From: Deltaproteobacteria bacterium
GTDB taxonomy: Bacteria; Desulfobacterota; Binatia; UBA9968
Assembly (NCBI GenBank): GCA_016874755.1
Contig: VGTH01000025.1
Coordinates: 1 to 64,000 of the forward strand
Length of the DNA: 64,000 nucleotides
Reading direction: 5' to 3'
In this document: positions 52,501 through 60,356 of the stretch, piece by piece
Numbering within the stretch: the stretch's first letter is position 1
How the letters are laid out: every line of letters begins with the position of its first letter
The notes under the pieces: generated by a model
The model's input: the letters and a program-made list of their open reading frames with translations, nothing else
Told to the model about the DNA's origin: nothing
Database searches by the model: none
Program-made: the position numbers and the translations under genes

Positions 52501-53790
52501 CTAGTTAACCTTGGTCTCCAACGCCGCCAGGGCTTTTTCCAGCAGCGCCACACGCCAGCGTTTTTCTTCCTCGGGCGGCAATTCCGGTTGTCCCACCGGG
52601 TAGTGAAACTTGTTTCCTGATAGCACGCGGCCGACGCCTACCTGGGCGGCGACGTTGGTTAAGCACGTGACAAGCACCACCGGGATGCCTTGCTTCTCAA
52701 TCTCCTTTGCGATCGTAGCGCCGCTACGAGTGCCGGTCCCTCACGTGGCTGTTAAGATAACAGCATTCACTCCGGAGCTGACTAGCTCACCTGCAATGCC
52801 GGCGCCGAGCTCGGCCATTTTGCTCGGCATGGCGCCGGTGCCGGTGGTGACGTAATATTGGTCGTGCAGTGTTTTGAAGCGCTGCGATTTCTCCAGCGCG
52901 CGCATGGCATCGAGCGGCACGATGCGGTCCGGGTCTTGGTCGACCGTGGAGGTGTCATAGCCGGTGTGCATGGCTTGATACTGCCCGGCTTTGAGATCGT
53001 CTATCCCGGCGACCGAATATTTGAAGTAGCGCGAGCCGCGCGAGCTCTCCAACCGATCCGGATTACCTCTAGGAACTAACCCGCCTTCGGTGACGAGTGC
53101 GATTGTCGCGTCCTTGAGACTGCCGGTGAGATTGGGAACCTTATGCGCTTCGGATTTGAACTGCGGAATCTCACCCTCATAGGGCTGACCGGCGAGTTTG
53201 GCCATCATGACGTCGACGGCGCGCGCGTAATCGGCTTTGTGGGTGCGCACGGTGAAACGGCGCGGAATCGACAGGCAATGCTCGGCACGGAAATCCTCTG
53301 TGGCTTTGTTATCTTTCTTGATTACCAGCTCCAGCAGCGACGAAATCCGCTTGAGAGTCTCCGCCATGGCCGCTGTCGATGCGCCGGTTTGCAGAACGAA
53401 AACCTGCCGGCCGATCTCCTGCGTGCCGGGGTTGCTCTCGTGCATGCCGGTGATGGTTGGAATCTGCCAATAATCGCGCACCCAGCTACAAACTTTGGCG
53501 CAGGCGATGCCGTAGCGGCCGGCGTTGAACGCCGGCCCGGCGATGAAAAAGTCCGGTTTGAATTTGTCGATGGCCGCGCCCATGGCATCTAGGGCAGCGT
53601 TTTCCTGCTCGTGAAAATAGTTGTCGCCGCAGATAAGCGTCGCGTAGTCGACGCCGTGCGCTGGCAGGCTCCTTTCGATCTCCGCACCGATGCCGACGGC
53701 GTGGGGGCGAAACACGACATCCTGGCCGGCCTTGTCTTCGCCGCCGATGCCACCGAAAAACTGATTTAGATAGTGGAGGATTTTTGTCAT
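52501..53790 (-). CDS. GrdB-like reductase selenoprotein (Sec at codon 350)
   Basis: A 429-residue protein of the glycine/sarcosine/betaine reductase component B selenoprotein family: ILHYLNQFFGGIGGEDKAG at the start, DNYFHEQ, FIAGPAFNAGRYG, GMHESNPG and GGLVPRGNPDRLESSRG. Codon 350 is TGA (52741-52743) after AVILTAT. The same frame stays open for 79 codons to TAG at 52501, continuing GTGTRSGATIAKEIEKQGIP as in the family, so TGA most likely encodes selenocysteine. A hairpin follows the TGA. The Cys residues expected soon after Sec (UxxC type) appear to be Gly and Ser here. Start ATG 53790 with AAGGAG. Partner: GrdE-like gene at 54075. Confidence 0.88.
52713..52729 (-). promoter_or_regulatory. 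SECIS-like hairpin downstream of the in-frame TGA
   Basis: Starting 12 nt after the TGA on the minus strand, TCGTAGC-GGC-GCTACGA forms a 7-bp perfect stem with a three-nt loop. Bacterial SECIS elements lie at about this distance inside the coding region and recruit SelB. The loop is shorter than in well-known examples, so the assignment rests on position and symmetry. Confidence 0.55.
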
Positions 53791-53803
53791 CGGCAATTCT
53801 CCT

Positions 53804-54074
53804 TCGGATAGTCGCGCGCAGAGGCGCAGAGTTTCGGAGCAGAAATATTCTCGCGCAAAGGCGCAAGGGACGCCAAGTGCCAGAGACTAAAACTAGTTAA
53901 TCCTCTTTACTCTGCGGTCTCTGCGCCTGTGCGCGAGAATATTCTTGCTCCGAACTTGGTGTCCTTCGTGCCTTCGTGGTGAGTCATTCTTCTCCAAAAC
54001 TCTGCGCCCTCTGCGCTCCTGCGAGAGATTATGCTTATCCGAACTCTGTATTCTCCGCGCCTCTGTGGTGAGTC
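53804..54074. repeat. nested family B repeat cluster between the Grd-like genes
   Basis: The spacer holds at least three tracts of CGCAGAGGCGCAGAG / CTCTGCGCCCTCTGCGCTC type. An inverted pair about 95 nt apart (GGAGCAGAAATATTCTCGCG and CGCGAGAATATTCTTGCTCC) is present, and two direct units (about 53905-53985 and 54000-54074) each end in TGTGGTGAGTC or CGTGGTGAGTC. No gene is seen in it. Confidence 0.75.
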
Positions 54075-55361
54075 CTAGCTCTCATACGCCGCGCGAAAGC
54101 CACTCATGCCCATTTTGCTATAGGAGCCGAAGAAGATCGTCGGGTCGAAGAGAAACGGTTCACGGGCGTCGTGGGTGGCTTTCAAATGCAAATCGATCAG
54201 CGGTCCGCCGATGACCGTTCTTAACGGCGGAATGTAAATTTTCTCCGACACGTTGCCGCGGCTGATCATGCCGTCGGCTTCCTGCGGATGATCGACCAGC
54301 GGCCGCTCGTAGCCTTTCGGCCCGTTGGACTCGTGCAGCACGGCAGCGGTCTTGATGCCCTGATCTTCGCAGGCTTTGACGGTCTGCATGAAGTCGACGG
54401 TGCCGTTGCCGGTGCCTTCCATGAATGCGACGGCGCCTTCCGCGCCAAGATTCTTCGCCAGGCGTGCCACCCACAATCCCATCTTCTTTTTCTGCTCGAG
54501 GCTGTCGTTGTAGCCGCGCGACAGAATCACGCCGCGAAAGTCGAGGGCCTTGCCGTGGCGATTTAGCAGCTCCCAAATGAACAGATTGTCGCAATGCAAT
54601 GAAGTCGGCAGCTTGCGCTCGGTCTTGAAATTGCCGCTGACGATGGCGCCGTCGAAGAATTCGGCCGGATGGACGAAGGTCGGCAGGGTGCGCGAAACTT
54701 CCTCGCCATAGTAAAAAGTGCGCGCGCCCATCACTTGGCTTTGCACTTGATAGATCAAGACGACCTTGGGCAACTTGCCATCTACCGAATTCAACGAAAC
54801 GACGCGGCGCTCTGGCTGGCTGTCGATTTTTCGTGAGGTGGCGATGAACCGCGCGCAGCGGAGTGCCATGAGCCGCAGCGCGTTGTCGAAACCGGCATTA
54901 GAAACAGAAGCGTCGGGTGCTAGCGACAAGACCAGATGAAAGCAATCGGAGCCGTAGGAATAAGGCGCGCCAATGCCGCTCATGTCGAGAATGCCTTCGC
55001 GCTGTTTTTCGATGGGACTGAGGTCTTCAAAGTGAGGGAAACGTCCCGCGACGGTAACAAGCAAGTTCGGAATGCGAACGGTCTGGCCGGTGCCGACCAG
55101 TTCCGCCGCGCCTTCGAAGCCAGGAAAAGTTTCTCCTGTGCCGGAAAGTTTGGCGATCGGCATCACTGTGTCGAGCACGTGGACAATGCGCGTGGCTTCG
55201 CCCGGTCGCACCAATTGAACGTCGATGGGAATGCCGTGGGTGAGGTTTTGAATCTGCTGCTGCAGATCGGCGCGCGACAAGGTCAGCGTATTGCCGTCGA
55301 GCCGTGTGTGCTCGCCCCACTGCAGGGTCTGAATCTTGTAGTCGAGCAGCTCCAGTTCCAT
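54075..55361 (-). CDS. GrdE-like component B proprotein lacking the pyruvoyl Cys
   Basis: A 428-residue protein matching the GrdE/GrdG/GrdI proprotein family over its length: ELLDYKIQTLQWGEHTRLDG, FPGFEGAAELVGTGQT, DMSGIGAPYSYGS, HPAEFFDGAIVSGN, LNRHGKALDFRGVILSRGYN and RTVIGGPLIDLHLKAT. In characterised members the proprotein is cleaved before a Cys that becomes a pyruvoyl group within an SGN-Cys stretch. Here the matching position reads SGN-Phe (Phe245), so self-cleavage and pyruvoyl formation are unlikely, unless another Cys (Cys257) serves. Start ATG 55361 after AAAGGA. It is upstream of the Sec-containing partner on the same strand. Confidence 0.82.
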   Translation of the reverse strand: MELELLDYKIQTLQWGEHTRLDGNTLTLSRADLQQQIQNLTHGIPIDVQLVRPGEATRIVHVLDTVMPIAKLSGTGETFPGFEGAAELVGTGQTVRIPNLLVTVAGRFPHFEDLSPIEKQREGILDMSGIGAPYSYGSDCFHLVLSLAPDASVSNAGFDNALRLMALRCARFIATSRKIDSQPERRVVSLNSVDGKLPKVVLIYQVQSQVMGARTFYYGEEVSRTLPTFVHPAEFFDGAIVSGNFKTERKLPTSLHCDNLFIWELLNRHGKALDFRGVILSRGYNDSLEQKKKMGLWVARLAKNLGAEGAVAFMEGTGNGTVDFMQTVKACEDQGIKTAAVLHESNGPKGYERPLVDHPQEADGMISRGNVSEKIYIPPLRTVIGGPLIDLHLKATHDAREPFLFDPTIFFGSYSKMGMSGFRAAYES

Positions 55362-55578
55362 TGCGCAATCCTTTCGACGAGCGAAACGGCTGATGTTTAC
55401 CGCGATGGCGCTCGTGCTGTCAACGGAAGTTCTTGAGCAGTGCTGCCAACATGCCTCGCCTATGTTAGTTTCTGGAGGAGGCATTTCGGAGATCAGCGAA
55501 TCTTCATGATTGGCATAGCCACGCGCCCGGCACCTTTGCTTGTGCAGTGCGCGATGGGAAGATTTGCGCCCACATGTT

Positions 55579-56289
55579 ACCGTGAATCTCAAAGCCTATA
55601 GGGAACAACGAGAACGATTTTGCCGAGCTGCCCTGCCTCTGCGGCACCGCTGCACGACCTGTCTCCAGCCCGAGTTTGCTTGCTATTGCGCGTGGATCGA
55701 GAAGGTCGATCTCAACATCGATTTCGTCATTTTGATTCATCCCAAAGAAGTCAAAAAACGGCGGATTACCACCGGACGTATGGCGCATTTGTGTTTGGAG
55801 AACTCGCGTCTGTGGATGGGGCATCGGTTCAATGACGATCATCGGGTGAACGCCCTCTTGGGCGACGCAAATCGCCATTGTGTGCTGCTTTATCCGAGCG
55901 CGCGTGCGGCCAATCTCTCGATCATGTCGGCGGACGGTCTGCGGAGTTTCGTTCCCAGCGGCAAACGACTCACGGTTTTTGTCGTCGACGGGACTTGGAG
56001 CACGGCTAAGAAGACGGTGAATCAAAGCCCCAACCTCAAAGGCCTGCCGCATTTTACCTTCGAGATGGCCGCTCCCTCGGCGTTCCGAGTGCGGCTGCAG
56101 CCGCGTCTGGAGTGTCTTTCAACAATCGAAGCGATCTACCAAGCTGCGCTGGCGCTGTCACCCGCCGTCGGTCTCGATCCGGCGGCTCAGTTGCCGAATC
56201 GACTGCTGTCGCTTTTCTCCAAAGTGGTGGAGCGGGAACTCCGATTCGCTGGGGCACGCGTGGCGCAGCGGCCTGAAATATTTGGCTAG
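55579..56289 (+). CDS. DTW-domain tRNA-uridine aminocarboxypropyltransferase
   Basis: A protein of about 236 residues with the TapT/DTWD (YfiP) features: an N-terminal Cys cluster (RCTTCLQPEFACYC), the SAM-binding IDFVILIHPKE and RITTGRMAHLCLEN, and the DTW-like motif VVDGTWSTAKKTV (Asp-Gly-Thr-Trp rather than Asp-Gly-Ser/Asp-Thr-Trp). It makes acp3U in tRNA in characterised members. The start is uncertain: GTG 55579 is used; a TTG at 55540 would add 13 residues. It is divergent from the GrdE-like gene. Confidence 0.82.
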   Translation, partial: TVNLKAYREQRERFCRAALPLRHRCTTCLQPEFACYCAWIEKVDLNIDFVILIHPKEVKKRRITTGRMAHLCLENSRLWMGHRFNDDHRVNALLGDANRHCVLLYPSARAANLSIMSADGLRSFVPSGKRLTVFVVDGTWSTAKKTVNQSPNLKGLPHFTFEMAAPSAFRVRLQPRLECLSTIEAIYQAALALSPAVGLDPAAQLPNRLLSLFSKVVERELRFAGARVAQRPEIFG

Positions 56290-56337
56290 CAATTCCATTG
56301 GCTCGGGAATATGGTCGGGTCGGTTGGAAAGGAAGCT

Positions 56338-57249
56338 ATGAAAGCTTTGCTCAGTCTCATTTTTGGTTGTTTGTTGCTTTCCGGTTGTGCGACCACCGCC
56401 AATGTGCCGGTCACCTCTACTACCGGTGCTGCCGAGCAAATTCCCACGCAAACGTTGAAGCCGGATGGAGCAGGCCCGTTCCCTGCGGTGGTGATCATGT
56501 ACGATTGCAGTGGCTTGGGGCCGCGCTCGAGCGGTTCGCCAATGCGCTGGGCGCGGGAGTTGGTGGATCGAGGATACGTCGTCGCGCTGCCGGACAGCTT
56601 CTCGACGCGCGGTCATCCTGGGGGCGTTTGCACTAACCCATCGCCGAGCAGAAACGATGTCGCGCCTGCACGCAGAGTAGCAGATGCCTATGCGATATTG
56701 GCTTTTGTCAGAACGTTGCCCTACGTCGATGGCGCGCGCGTCGGCATCATGGGCGGCTCGCATGGTGGCACGACGACGTTGTTCTCGATGGTCGCCGCGG
56801 AGCGGGAGAGCGAGCCCCTCGCACGAGAAAAGCGCGATGGCTTTACAGCGGCGATAGCGTTCTACCCCGGCTGCACAGGTCAGATCGGCCAGTGGCGCGC
56901 CGTGCGCCAGCCCAAGGCCGCCACAATCAACTACTTTGGTGTGTATAAGTCGATAGCGCCGCTCTTGATTCTAACCGGCGAGTTGGACGACTGGACGCCT
57001 GCCGAACCTTGCCGCAGGCTGAGTGAGAGCGCGCGCCAAGCGGGCAACTCGGTATCGATCAAGATCTATCCCGGCGCGCATCATGCCTTCGACAGCAACA
57101 CGCCGGTGCGATTTAATCCGGAACGCGTTAACGCCAATGCCCCCACGGGGCGCGGCGCCACCACTGGCGGCGACCGTGACGCGTGGGACGATAGCGCCCG
57201 CGAAGTGATGGCGTTCTTTGGGCAGCATCTCAAGAAATCGCCGAAGTGA
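56338..57249 (+). CDS. dienelactone hydrolase-like lipoprotein
   Basis: A 303-residue protein with a lipobox (LLSGC, Cys17) followed by an alpha/beta-hydrolase: VVIMYDCSGLG oxyanion strand, nucleophile elbow GGSHGG with Ser (not Cys), GELDDWTPAE (Asp) and YPGAHHAFD (His). It is thus a membrane-anchored esterase-like enzyme of the DLH family. ATG 56338 follows GGAAAGGAAGC. A TctC gene follows on the same strand 91 nt later. Confidence 0.84.
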   Translation: MKALLSLIFGCLLLSGCATTANVPVTSTTGAAEQIPTQTLKPDGAGPFPAVVIMYDCSGLGPRSSGSPMRWARELVDRGYVVALPDSFSTRGHPGGVCTNPSPSRNDVAPARRVADAYAILAFVRTLPYVDGARVGIMGGSHGGTTTLFSMVAAERESEPLAREKRDGFTAAIAFYPGCTGQIGQWRAVRQPKAATINYFGVYKSIAPLLILTGELDDWTPAEPCRRLSESARQAGNSVSIKIYPGAHHAFDSNTPVRFNPERVNANAPTGRGATTGGDRDAWDDSAREVMAFFGQHLKKSPK

Positions 57250-57340
57250 GGTCGATTCGCGGACGCCATTTTCCAAACTTGCAGAGCGAGGAACAAGTTA
57301 TGTAGAACGTCCTGAGCGACCGAGCGAAAGGAGCAAAGTC

Positions 57341-58432
57341 ATGCGCTGTCGCCTTTCATGGATTTGTCGATTCGTCATGGGTTGTTGTTTCGTCGTCGTG
57401 GGTGCAGGGCAGAGTCCGACGGCCGAAAAACCTTTCTATCAAGGCAAGACGCTTACGGTCTTGATCAACTACGCGGCCGGCGGTCCGACCGACGTCGAAG
57501 GACGGTTGATGGCGCGCCATCTCGCCCGGAATTTGGCGGGCAATCCGAACGTCGTGGTGCAGAATATTTCCGGAGCGGGCGGCGTCATCGGCACTAACTA
57601 TCTCGGCCAGATCGCCAAACCGGATGGCCTGACGCTGGGCTATTTCACCGCGGCACTGTTTCATCAGCAGGTGCGCAATCCGGCGCTGCGCGTCGACCTA
57701 TCGAAGTATGGCTTCATCGCCGGGATCCAGGGTATCACAGTGGGCTATCTGCGTTCGGACGTCGCGCCGGGGATCAAGGCGCCCACCGATCTGAGTAAGG
57801 CGCAGCGCTTCAAGGCGGGCGGCTTGAGTTATGACAGTTTCAAGGACGTCGCTTTCCGGCTCTCGTTCGATCTTTTGGGAGTGAAGTACGACTACGTCAC
57901 CGGATACAATTCTAGCGCCGACGCGCGGTTGGCCGTGCAGCGCAACGAAGTGCAGTATCACGACGAGTCGCTGCCCGGCTACCGCTCGCAGGTGGAACCC
58001 AACATGGTAAAGACGGGAATGGTGACGCCGCTTTACTACGCCGACGTCATCGACGCCGATGGCGGTGTCACCGACAGCCCGGACGTGCCCGAGCTGCTTT
58101 CGTTCACGAAGTTCTTCACTCAGGTCATGGGCAAGCCGCCATCGGGCATCAAATACGAGGCACTGAAGGCCGCCAATATCGCCGGCACCAATATGACCCG
58201 GGCGATCCTCACGCCGCCCGGCACGCCGAAGGAAGCGCTGGACGCGCTAAAACAGGCCATCGCTGCCGTGGCAAAGGATGATGAATATATGGCCGACGCG
58301 GTCAAAGTCATGCGCTTTCGGCCGCGCTTCGAGTTGGGCGAGCGCGGCGACCGGCTGTATCAACGGGCGACGCAGATAACGCCGGAATTAGGAAAGTTCA
58401 TTCGGCAGTTCATCGAGCAGGAGCGGAAATAA
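57341..58432 (+). CDS. TctC/Bug-family binding protein (third)
   Basis: A 363-residue periplasmic binding protein with signal sequence (about 1-29) and TLTVLINYAAGGPTDVEGRL, GNPNVVVQNISGAGGVIG, KPDGLTLGYF and RAILTPPGTPKEALDALKQA. It diverges from the other two TctC proteins (VEGR instead of YARV/T after the PGG motif). The ATG at 57341 follows AAAGGAGC. It closes a plus-strand run that starts with the DTW gene. Confidence 0.88.
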   Translation: MRCRLSWICRFVMGCCFVVVGAGQSPTAEKPFYQGKTLTVLINYAAGGPTDVEGRLMARHLARNLAGNPNVVVQNISGAGGVIGTNYLGQIAKPDGLTLGYFTAALFHQQVRNPALRVDLSKYGFIAGIQGITVGYLRSDVAPGIKAPTDLSKAQRFKAGGLSYDSFKDVAFRLSFDLLGVKYDYVTGYNSSADARLAVQRNEVQYHDESLPGYRSQVEPNMVKTGMVTPLYYADVIDADGGVTDSPDVPELLSFTKFFTQVMGKPPSGIKYEALKAANIAGTNMTRAILTPPGTPKEALDALKQAIAAVAKDDEYMADAVKVMRFRPRFELGERGDRLYQRATQITPELGKFIRQFIEQERK

Positions 58433-58434
58433 AA

Positions 58435-59331
58435 CTATCGTTTTCCTTCTTCCATCTCCTCCAACGTGCGCGGCCAATCGTCCTTGAGCAGGCGCGATAG
58501 ACTTCTGTCGGCGAGCAGCCTGCCGCCGGTTTGGCAGGTTGGGCAGTAGTTGGTCTCGTTTTCGGCGTAGACAATCCGCTGCACTGGCGAGCCGCACACC
58601 GGACAGGGCTTGCGATATTTGCCGTGCACCGCCATGTCGTCGCGGAAGGCGGTGACCCGCTCGGGAAATTCGCTGCCCGTGTCTTGGCGCAGCCGCTCGA
58701 TCCATTCCGCCATGCAATCGCGTGTGGCGTGAAATAGCCGCTCGATTTCATCTTCGCTCAGATGCTTGGTTTGTTTGATTGGCGGTAGCTTCGCTCGGTG
58801 CAGGATTTCGTCGGAGTAGGCATTGCCGATGCCGCTGAAAACATGGGAGTCGGTCAGAGTTCGTTTCAATGTGTGATTCTCGCGCGTGAGCGCGGCGCGA
58901 AAGATATTCAAATCAATCTCGAAAATCTCCAATCCGCCGGGATTATGGGCCCTGAGATTCTCGCGGCCTTTGACCACGTGCAGCGAGGCGCGTTTCTTGG
59001 TGCCCATCTCGGTTAGGAGCAGCGTCGCCATCGGAAAATCGAGCGCCGCATGGCCGTACTTGCGGGGGATCGCCACGCCGCGCTTTTTCCAATGAAATCG
59101 CCCGGTGATCATCAAGTGGAAGACCAGGAAGAGTTCGCCTTCGAGCTCGAAGACGATCCGCTTGCCGATGCGGTGAAATCCAATGATCTGCTTTCCTTCG
59201 GCGGCGCGGATCGGCGGGTCGAAGGAGCGCAGGAAGAACGGATTGCCCAAGCGGATTTTTTCGATGGGCTGATGGAGCAGGCGCGCTTCTAGCGCTTCGA
59301 TGTAGATGGAGATGTCGGGGAGCTCGGGCAT
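58435..59331 (-). CDS. Fpg/Nei-family DNA glycosylase
   Basis: A 298-residue base-excision-repair enzyme. Mature N-terminus PELPD supplies the catalytic Pro (after Met removal) and Glu; an H2TH-type region (DSHVFSGIGNAYSDEILHRA) and a C-terminal zinc finger with CPVCGS and CPTC follow. MPELP-D rather than PELPE and the sequence IYIEALEARL suggest a Nei-like or distinct Fpg branch. It would excise oxidised purines or pyrimidines. ATG 59331 is decisive because the N-terminal Pro is catalytic. It converges with the TctC gene, stops 2 nt apart. Confidence 0.9.
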   Translation of the reverse strand: MPELPDISIYIEALEARLLHQPIEKIRLGNPFFLRSFDPPIRAAEGKQIIGFHRIGKRIVFELEGELFLVFHLMITGRFHWKKRGVAIPRKYGHAALDFPMATLLLTEMGTKKRASLHVVKGRENLRAHNPGGLEIFEIDLNIFRAALTRENHTLKRTLTDSHVFSGIGNAYSDEILHRAKLPPIKQTKHLSEDEIERLFHATRDCMAEWIERLRQDTGSEFPERVTAFRDDMAVHGKYRKPCPVCGSPVQRIVYAENETNYCPTCQTGGRLLADRSLSRLLKDDWPRTLEEMEEGKR

Positions 59332-59749
59332 CTGTCCTCGCTTGCGCTCGGAATTCGCGCGTCTCAAAACGCACTAGCCCGAATTATTCATGCGACGGGG
59401 AAAACCCATGACACTGTGTCGATCGAAGTGGAACTCTGGAGGAGCGCGGGCATCAGCGCAAATCGTTCGGTTTGATTCGCCGAGGCTTGGCCCCTCTTCG
59501 AGCTTTCCACTGCGATTCGCAGAGCAGGGCGACCGCCGGTCGCCCCCACCGGGCGGCGTCGAAGCAGATATCTGTTGCCTTCGCTCCGGAAGAGTTTCAC
59601 TTCGATCGCGCCGCAGCGATGAACAATCCGCGCTAGTAGTCCTTGGAGTCCATCGACAAGCTCAGGACGAACGGGCAGTGGGACAAAATTGCGTAGAAAG
59701 ATCCGTTCATGCTGAGCTTGTCGAAGCGTTCTTCTGGTTTGGCTCCGCT
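59332..59749. other. gene-free region with two palindromic elements
   Basis: About 420 bp without a convincing gene. It holds a perfect GGGCGACCG-C-CGGTCGCCC hairpin (59527-59545) and a family A repeat (see next entry). A short open frame spanning it reads through both repeats and lacks coding character. It separates the Fpg/Nei and PyrR genes, both on the minus strand. Confidence 0.6.
59641..59731. repeat. family A repeat, complete inverted pair
   Basis: ATCGACAAGCTCAGGACGAA and, about 45 nt on, TTCATGCTGAGCTTGTCGAA form the two arms of the same element as at 5157-5255 but with the arms in the opposite order. This indicates that both orientations occur in the genome. Confidence 0.72.
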
Positions 59750-60298
59750 TTATCCCACTAAAACTTCGTCCACCTTGTCGACTTCTTTCAACCGCACTTC
59801 GACATGGCCGCCGGACTTGAGGTTGATCTTTTTGCCGACGTAGTTGGCGGCGATGGGCAGCTCGCGGCCGCCGCGGTCGACCATCACGGCGAGGTGAATC
59901 ATTCTCGGGCGCCCAAGGTCGATCAAGTGATCGACGGCGGCGCGCACGGTGCGGCCGGTGTTCAGAACATCGTCGAAGAGCACGACAATTTTATTGGCGA
60001 TGTCGAAGGGAATTTTGGTGTGGTCGATGGTGCCGCCGGGCAAGAGCGCGTTCAAATCGTCGCGATAGAGCGTGATGTCCATCTCACCGATGGGGATCTC
60101 TTTGCCGTGGCGCTTCTTGATCCTTTCAGCCAAGCGTTTGGCAACGTAGGGTCCGCGGGTGCGCACACCGATGAAGACGACCTGATCGAGGTTGCCGTAG
60201 TGGCGCATCATCTCGCGGCTGAAGCGCTCGAAGATGGCGCGCACCTGAGCCGCATTCAAAAGACGCTTCTTCTTATTGTTCCGATTATTTTTCGCCAT
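59750..60298 (-). CDS. pyrR: PyrR-type phosphoribosyltransferase/regulator
   Basis: A 182-residue type I phosphoribosyltransferase with the PRPP motif VVLFDDVLNTGRTVRAAVDH (about residues 105-124) and the VFIGVRTRGPYVAKRLAERI and DITLYRDDL signatures of PyrR. PyrR binds pyr mRNA to attenuate transcription in Gram-positives and has weak uracil phosphoribosyltransferase activity; elsewhere the role is less clear. Basic N-terminus (KNNRNNKKKR) is unusual. No pyrB/pyrC follows it here: a carbamoylase gene lies upstream instead. Confidence 0.88.
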   Translation of the reverse strand: MAKNNRNNKKKRLLNAAQVRAIFERFSREMMRHYGNLDQVVFIGVRTRGPYVAKRLAERIKKRHGKEIPIGEMDITLYRDDLNALLPGGTIDHTKIPFDIANKIVVLFDDVLNTGRTVRAAVDHLIDLGRPRMIHLAVMVDRGGRELPIAANYVGKKINLKSGGHVEVRLKEVDKVDEVLVG

Positions 60299-60328
60299 TA
60301 CAGCCCCATTGTCCTTGCGCTACCTGCT

Positions 60329-60356
60329 GTAGGGACAGGTCGCGACCTGTCCCTAC
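60329..60356. repeat. perfect 28-nt palindrome at the end of the carbamoylase gene
   Basis: GTAGGGACAGGTCG joined directly to CGACCTGTCCCTAC, 14-nt arms without loop. It contains the stop codon (60353-60355) of the carbamoylase gene, much as the hairpin at 22469-22509 contains the trmI stop. It may act as a terminator or be a mobile palindromic repeat. Confidence 0.7.

Noticed and set aside
52741-53790. GrdB-like gene as a truncated 349-residue protein or pseudogene
   Set aside because: The frame after the TGA is open and family-like for 79 codons, with a hairpin at the right place; selenocysteine explains this better.
53804-54074. CRISPR array or tandem repeat locus
   Set aside because: Units are imperfect, both direct and inverted, and not regularly spaced; no cas genes. 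It is a dispersed-repeat cluster. No CRISPR was seen anywhere in the window.
59390-59761. 123-codon frame between Fpg/Nei and PyrR genes
   Set aside because: It reads through a palindrome and the family A repeat; no conserved content.
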